A stretch of DNA of 7,473 nt, taken from positions 1-7,473 of the forward strand of contig JACQTN010000507.1 in assembly GCA_016210785.1 (NCBI GenBank), given 5' to 3'. Of the stretch, positions 6,372 to 7,473 are shown piece by piece. This DNA comes from Armatimonadota bacterium. Its GTDB lineage: Bacteria > Sysuimicrobiota > Sysuimicrobiia > Sysuimicrobiales > JACQTN01. Made by a program: the position numbers and the translations under genes. Under the pieces are notes generated by a model. That model was not told the origin of the DNA, ran no database searches, and was given only the letters and a program-made list of their open reading frames with translations. Within the stretch, counting starts at the first letter, position 1, and every line of letters begins with the position of its first letter.

Positions 6372-6389
6372 CGTGGGCAGTATTCCCAC
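6355..6389 (+). promoter_or_regulatory. Structured ribosome-binding region of the last GT2 gene
   Basis: AGGGTGAG at 6355-6362, the end of the third repeat, is the only convincing ribosome binding site near this gene and lies about 10 bases before the GTG at 6373. Two back-to-back hairpins can form here: GGTG (6357-6360) with CACC (6369-6372), and GTGGG (6373-6377) with CCCAC (6385-6389). The first would cover the ribosome site and the second the GTG start. Regulation of initiation by these structures is inference. Confidence 0.4.
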
Positions 6390-7296
6390 CATGGGTTTCG
6401 TGGTCCCGACCCGCAACCGGCCCGACGAGCTGCGGCGGCTGCTGGCGAGCCTGGCCGGGCAGAGCCGCCGCCCCGACCAGGTGGTGGTCGTGGACGGCGG
6501 GGAGCGCACCGTGGAGGACGTGGTGGCGGAGTTCCCCACGCTGGCCATCCGCTACCGCCGCATCTACCCGCCGTCGCTGGCCCGCCAGCGCAACGTGGGT
6601 ATGCAGGCCCTGGACCTGGGGGTGCAGATCGCCGGCTACCTGGACGACGACCTGGTGCTTGAGCACGACGCCCTGGAGGCGATGGCCGCCTTCTGGGCGC
6701 AGGCCCGTGCGGATGTGGGCGGGGCCGGCTTCAACATCGTGAATCATCCGGGAAAGATGCACGGGTTGTGGCTGAAGTCCCTCTTCTTCCTGGAGAGCCG
6801 CCGGCGCGGCGCGGTGCTGCGGAGCGGGTTTCACACCGACATCTTCGGCGCCCGCGAGACCATGGACGTGCAGTGGCTGTACGGCGGGGCGACGGTGTGG
6901 CGCCGGGAGGTTATTGACCGGTTCGCGTACGACGAGTGGTTCGAGGGGACGGGGCACCTGGAGGACGTGGAGTACAGCTATCGCGTGGGGCAGAGGTACC
7001 GCCTGGCGGTGGTGGCGGCGGCGCGCGCCCATCACCTGACGATGCCCATCCGCCGGGACCGGAACTACCTGCTGGGGAAGTGGGAGGCCATCAACCGCAT
7101 GTACTTCACCCGCAAGTACCCCGAGCTCTCGGTGCTCCACTGCTACTGGGCGATCTTCGGCCAGATGCTGATGAACGCGGGCAACGGGCTGCTGCGGCGG
7201 GACCCGGGGCTTTTCTGGCGAGCCCTGGGCAACGGCGTGGGGTTGGGGTATCTGGTGACCGGGCGGCGGCTGCGCATGGGAGGGACGCTGAAGTAG
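6373..7296 (+). CDS. GT2 family glycosyltransferase
   Basis: This single-domain GT-A glycosyltransferase has 307 residues from this start and probably extends the same polysaccharide repeat unit at the inner face of the membrane. Motifs in order: FVVPTRNRP near the N-terminus, VVVDGG (Asp41) as the nucleotide-binding strand in place of the common DDGS, LARQRN, the metal-binding YLDDDLV (Asp91-Asp93), YGGATVWRRE, and LEDVEYSYRV with Glu197-Asp198 as the likely catalytic base. The C-terminal part is aromatic and hydrophobic (WAIFGQMLMNAGNGLL) and may sit on the membrane. The start is ambiguous. GTG at 6358 overlaps a short repeat-borne reading frame, GTG at 6373 has the best-spaced ribosome site, and ATG at 6391 begins just before the first fold strand but lacks one. 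All three are in frame and differ only by up to 11 residues. The next gene begins 5 bases after the stop. Confidence 0.9.
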   Translation: MGSIPTMGFVVPTRNRPDELRRLLASLAGQSRRPDQVVVVDGGERTVEDVVAEFPTLAIRYRRIYPPSLARQRNVGMQALDLGVQIAGYLDDDLVLEHDALEAMAAFWAQARADVGGAGFNIVNHPGKMHGLWLKSLFFLESRRRGAVLRSGFHTDIFGARETMDVQWLYGGATVWRREVIDRFAYDEWFEGTGHLEDVEYSYRVGQRYRLAVVAAARAHHLTMPIRRDRNYLLGKWEAINRMYFTRKYPELSVLHCYWAIFGQMLMNAGNGLLRRDPGLFWRALGNGVGLGYLVTGRRLRMGGTLK

Positions 7297-7301
7297 CGCG
7301 C

Positions 7302-7473
7302 ATGAGGCTCTCCGCGGAGACGTCGGTGAAGAGCGGGCGGGCGCCGTGGCGGGACCGCCCCGTGGCCGCGTGGCGCCGCCTGGTGCGGCGCACCCGGGCC
7401 CTGCCGCTGCAGATCTCCGAGCGGCGCATCCTGCTGTTCGTCGTGGACCTGCTGCTGATGAACGCCGGCCTCA
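7302..7473 (+). CDS. Probable polyprenyl-phosphate sugar-phosphate transferase, N-terminal fragment
   Basis: Only the first 57 codons are in the window; the frame is open at the right edge. After a basic, disordered-looking stretch of about 38 residues (rich in Arg, with APWRDRP), the sequence becomes SERRILLFVVDLLLMNAGL, the beginning of a transmembrane helix. An SERR-type motif running into a hydrophobic helix with an Asp is typical of the N-terminus of WcaJ/CpsE-like enzymes, which transfer a sugar-1-phosphate to undecaprenyl phosphate and start repeat-unit assembly. The catalytic domain is outside the window, so this is an inference from the helix pattern and the glycosyltransferase context. 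ATG at 7302 follows the previous stop by 5 bases. A GTG at 7326, with GGAG at 7316-7319, is an alternative start 8 residues in. Confidence 0.55.
   Translation, partial: MRLSAETSVKSGRAPWRDRPVAAWRRLVRRTRALPLQISERRILLFVVDLLLMNAGL

Overview
This is a dense, GC-rich bacterial segment (roughly 70% GC by eye) in which every supported gene is on the + strand. GTG and TTG starts, 4-base stop/start overlaps and very high third-position GC fit a GC-rich bacterium. There is no rRNA, tRNA or lineage-specific marker here, so I do not assign a phylum. The content is a cell-surface or exopolysaccharide biosynthesis locus.

Layout: (1) 76-1449, a phosphomannomutase/phosphoglucomutase with all active-site loops intact. 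(2) A 120-base gap with two mutually exclusive hairpins and two extended -10-like sequences. (3) 1570-2577, an NAD-dependent UDP-hexose/UDP-HexNAc 4-epimerase-like SDR enzyme. (4) 2588-3262, a NarL/LuxR-type regulator whose receiver domain has lost the phosphoacceptor Asp, one acidic-pocket residue and the conserved Lys. (5) 3322-4362, a CgeB-like GT-B glycosyltransferase. (6) 4359-6194, a 611-residue protein with two complete GT2 glycosyltransferase domains. (7) About 180 noncoding bases made largely of three 57-bp tandem repeats that run into the start of the next gene. (8) 6373-7296, a single-domain GT2 glycosyltransferase. (9) 7302-end, the first 57 codons of what looks like a membrane-bound polyprenyl-phosphate sugar-1-phosphate transferase, cut by the window edge.

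How the genes may work together (inference): the mutase makes mannose-1-P or glucose-1-P for nucleotide-sugar synthesis. The epimerase converts a UDP-sugar to its C4 epimer. The final gene would load the first sugar-phosphate onto undecaprenyl phosphate. The three glycosyltransferase proteins, with four catalytic domains between them, would extend the lipid-linked repeat unit. The regulator sits between the epimerase and the glycosyltransferases with operon-like spacing, so it is made along with the pathway and may control it without classical phosphorylation.

The most unusual items are the 57-bp repeat array running into a translation start, the phosphorylation-site-less regulator, and the tandem-GT2 fusion.
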